Origin: Desulfobacteraceae bacterium Eth-SRB1
GTDB lineage: Bacteria; Desulfobacterota; Desulfobacteria; Desulfobacterales; ETH-SRB1
Assembly: GCA_004193555.1 (NCBI GenBank)
Contig: RPGP01000040.1
Coordinates: forward strand, 1,121,127-1,185,126
Direction of reading: 5' to 3'
Length of the DNA: 64,000 nt
Each line of letters opens with the position of its first letter. Positions within the stretch are counted from its first letter, which is position 1. Below, one piece after another: positions 63,557 through 64,000 of this stretch. The notes under the pieces are model-generated. The model did not search any database. It saw only the letters and a program-made list of their open reading frames with translations, and was not told the origin of the DNA. A program made the position numbers and the translations under genes.

Positions 63557-64000
63557 GTGCGTACTTCTCCTTACGGTTTGTTGTGTGCCGGGCACGGCAC
63601 ATGTTCTTAAAAGTGAGTCAAACGTATCATGTAGTAAATCGTTTGACAAGTCTTAGACCCAGCCAGATGGAGGCAAAGGGTGTAGCGGTATTACAACGGG
63701 GTATCGGTGACGGTGCTTCGGAAGGCAGTAGCCCAGCTGAGGCAGGGTACCGCGAAAGTACGGGGTGACGAACAGAAATCGAGTCAGGCGTGCATGAGTG
63801 GGACGAGCCTGCAACACAAGGCAAAGTCCTCTATCCATTATAAGCTCTGTCCGTATACTCGGCGCCCACGTATTGAAAGACATGTGTTTACCCCGGGAGA
63901 TCTCCCATGTGCCATGAAAACTGGCTGAGGGCAGGGTAACCTGTTTTGACCGCATGGAAGAAGTCAGCAGAAGGCATAGTAGCCGCAGGAGAAACGAGCC
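63557..64000 (+). mobile_element. Group II intron, 5' part
   Basis: Begins GTGCG at 63557, then features typical of bacterial group II intron RNA domains I-IV: GGTATCGGTGACGGTGCTTC, GGGTACCGCGAAAGTACGGG, GAGTCAGGCGTGCATGAGTG, GGGAGATCTCCCATGTGCC and GAAGTCAGCAGAAGGCATAG. The reverse transcriptase gene and the 3' end lie beyond the window. Short ORFs in it are not coding. Confidence 0.85.

Noticed and set aside
63583-63955. Short ORFs on both strands within the last 450 bp
   Set aside because: They fall within structured group II intron RNA and show no protein family features.

Overview
The window looks like chromosome from a mesophilic, moderate-GC Desulfobacterota (deltaproteobacterial) anaerobe. 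Pointers are an IspH-UbiA fusion, a CCA-adding enzyme carrying DHH and CBS domains, an EF-G2-type elongation factor, a CooT-like protein and very many dispersed palindromic repeats. The lineage is inferred; there is no rRNA to fix it. The mnmG ... parA-parB order suggests a region not far from the replication origin.

Layout. 1-4.6 kb: signalling block (hybrid kinase, diguanylate cyclase, PilZ protein, class III adenylate cyclase). 4.6-7.7 kb: thioesterase, rplM-rpsI, a DUF456 membrane protein, a Fic remnant. 7.9-20.8 kb: a type I-C CRISPR-Cas locus with a 44-repeat array, then cas2, cas1, cas4, [RhuM-Fic gene], cas7, cas8c, cas5, [degenerate two-repeat mini-array], [NYN nuclease gene], cas3, all genes on the minus strand. 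21-31.9 kb: housekeeping genes (exonuclease, DnaJ-like, tRNA-Val, scpB-scpA, trpS, CCA/DHH enzyme, pilC, a transporter-like protein). 31.9-42.1 kb: accessory region with a decayed IS200, MazEF, htpG between repeat remnants, and a decayed chromosomal integron: BrnTA, Cys-rich secreted protein and restriction-modification cassettes with attC sites, and a broken integron integrase. 42.3-59.6 kb: mnmG, radical SAM, ndk, trmJ, FAH family, GerMN, EF-G2, M48 protease, parA, parB, yacP-like, DUF3842, cooT, ispH-ubiA, plsY, an HsdR-N-like protein. 59.6-61.4 kb: a second cluster of cassette-like genes without integrase. 62-63.2 kb: Rieske protein, DUF350 protein, lytic transglycosylase. 63.56 kb to the end: the 5' part of a group II intron.

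The most interesting system is inside the cas locus. A degenerate mini-CRISPR (17531-17625) lies between cas5 and the NYN gene. Its upstream repeat keeps the full 11-nt crRNA 5' handle and its downstream repeat keeps the processing hairpin. Its 28-nt pseudo-spacer matches 15 of its first 16 positions to a site at 18503-18518. The single mismatch is at position 12, a base that type I Cascades flip out. The site has a TTC PAM (the canonical I-C PAM) and begins directly after the -10 box of a TTGACA-N17-TATTAT promoter that would transcribe NYN, the mini-array and cas5-cas8c-cas7. This predicts that the Cascade made from this operon represses its own promoter, a CreR/CreA-like guide circuit in a type I-C system with an NYN ribonuclease as first gene. 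Separately, a 22-codon relic of a second cas4 next to cas7 shows that the locus was rearranged around the RhuM-Fic gene.

At least six families of palindromic or terminal-inverted-repeat elements lie between housekeeping genes and often supply stop codons or sit within operons.
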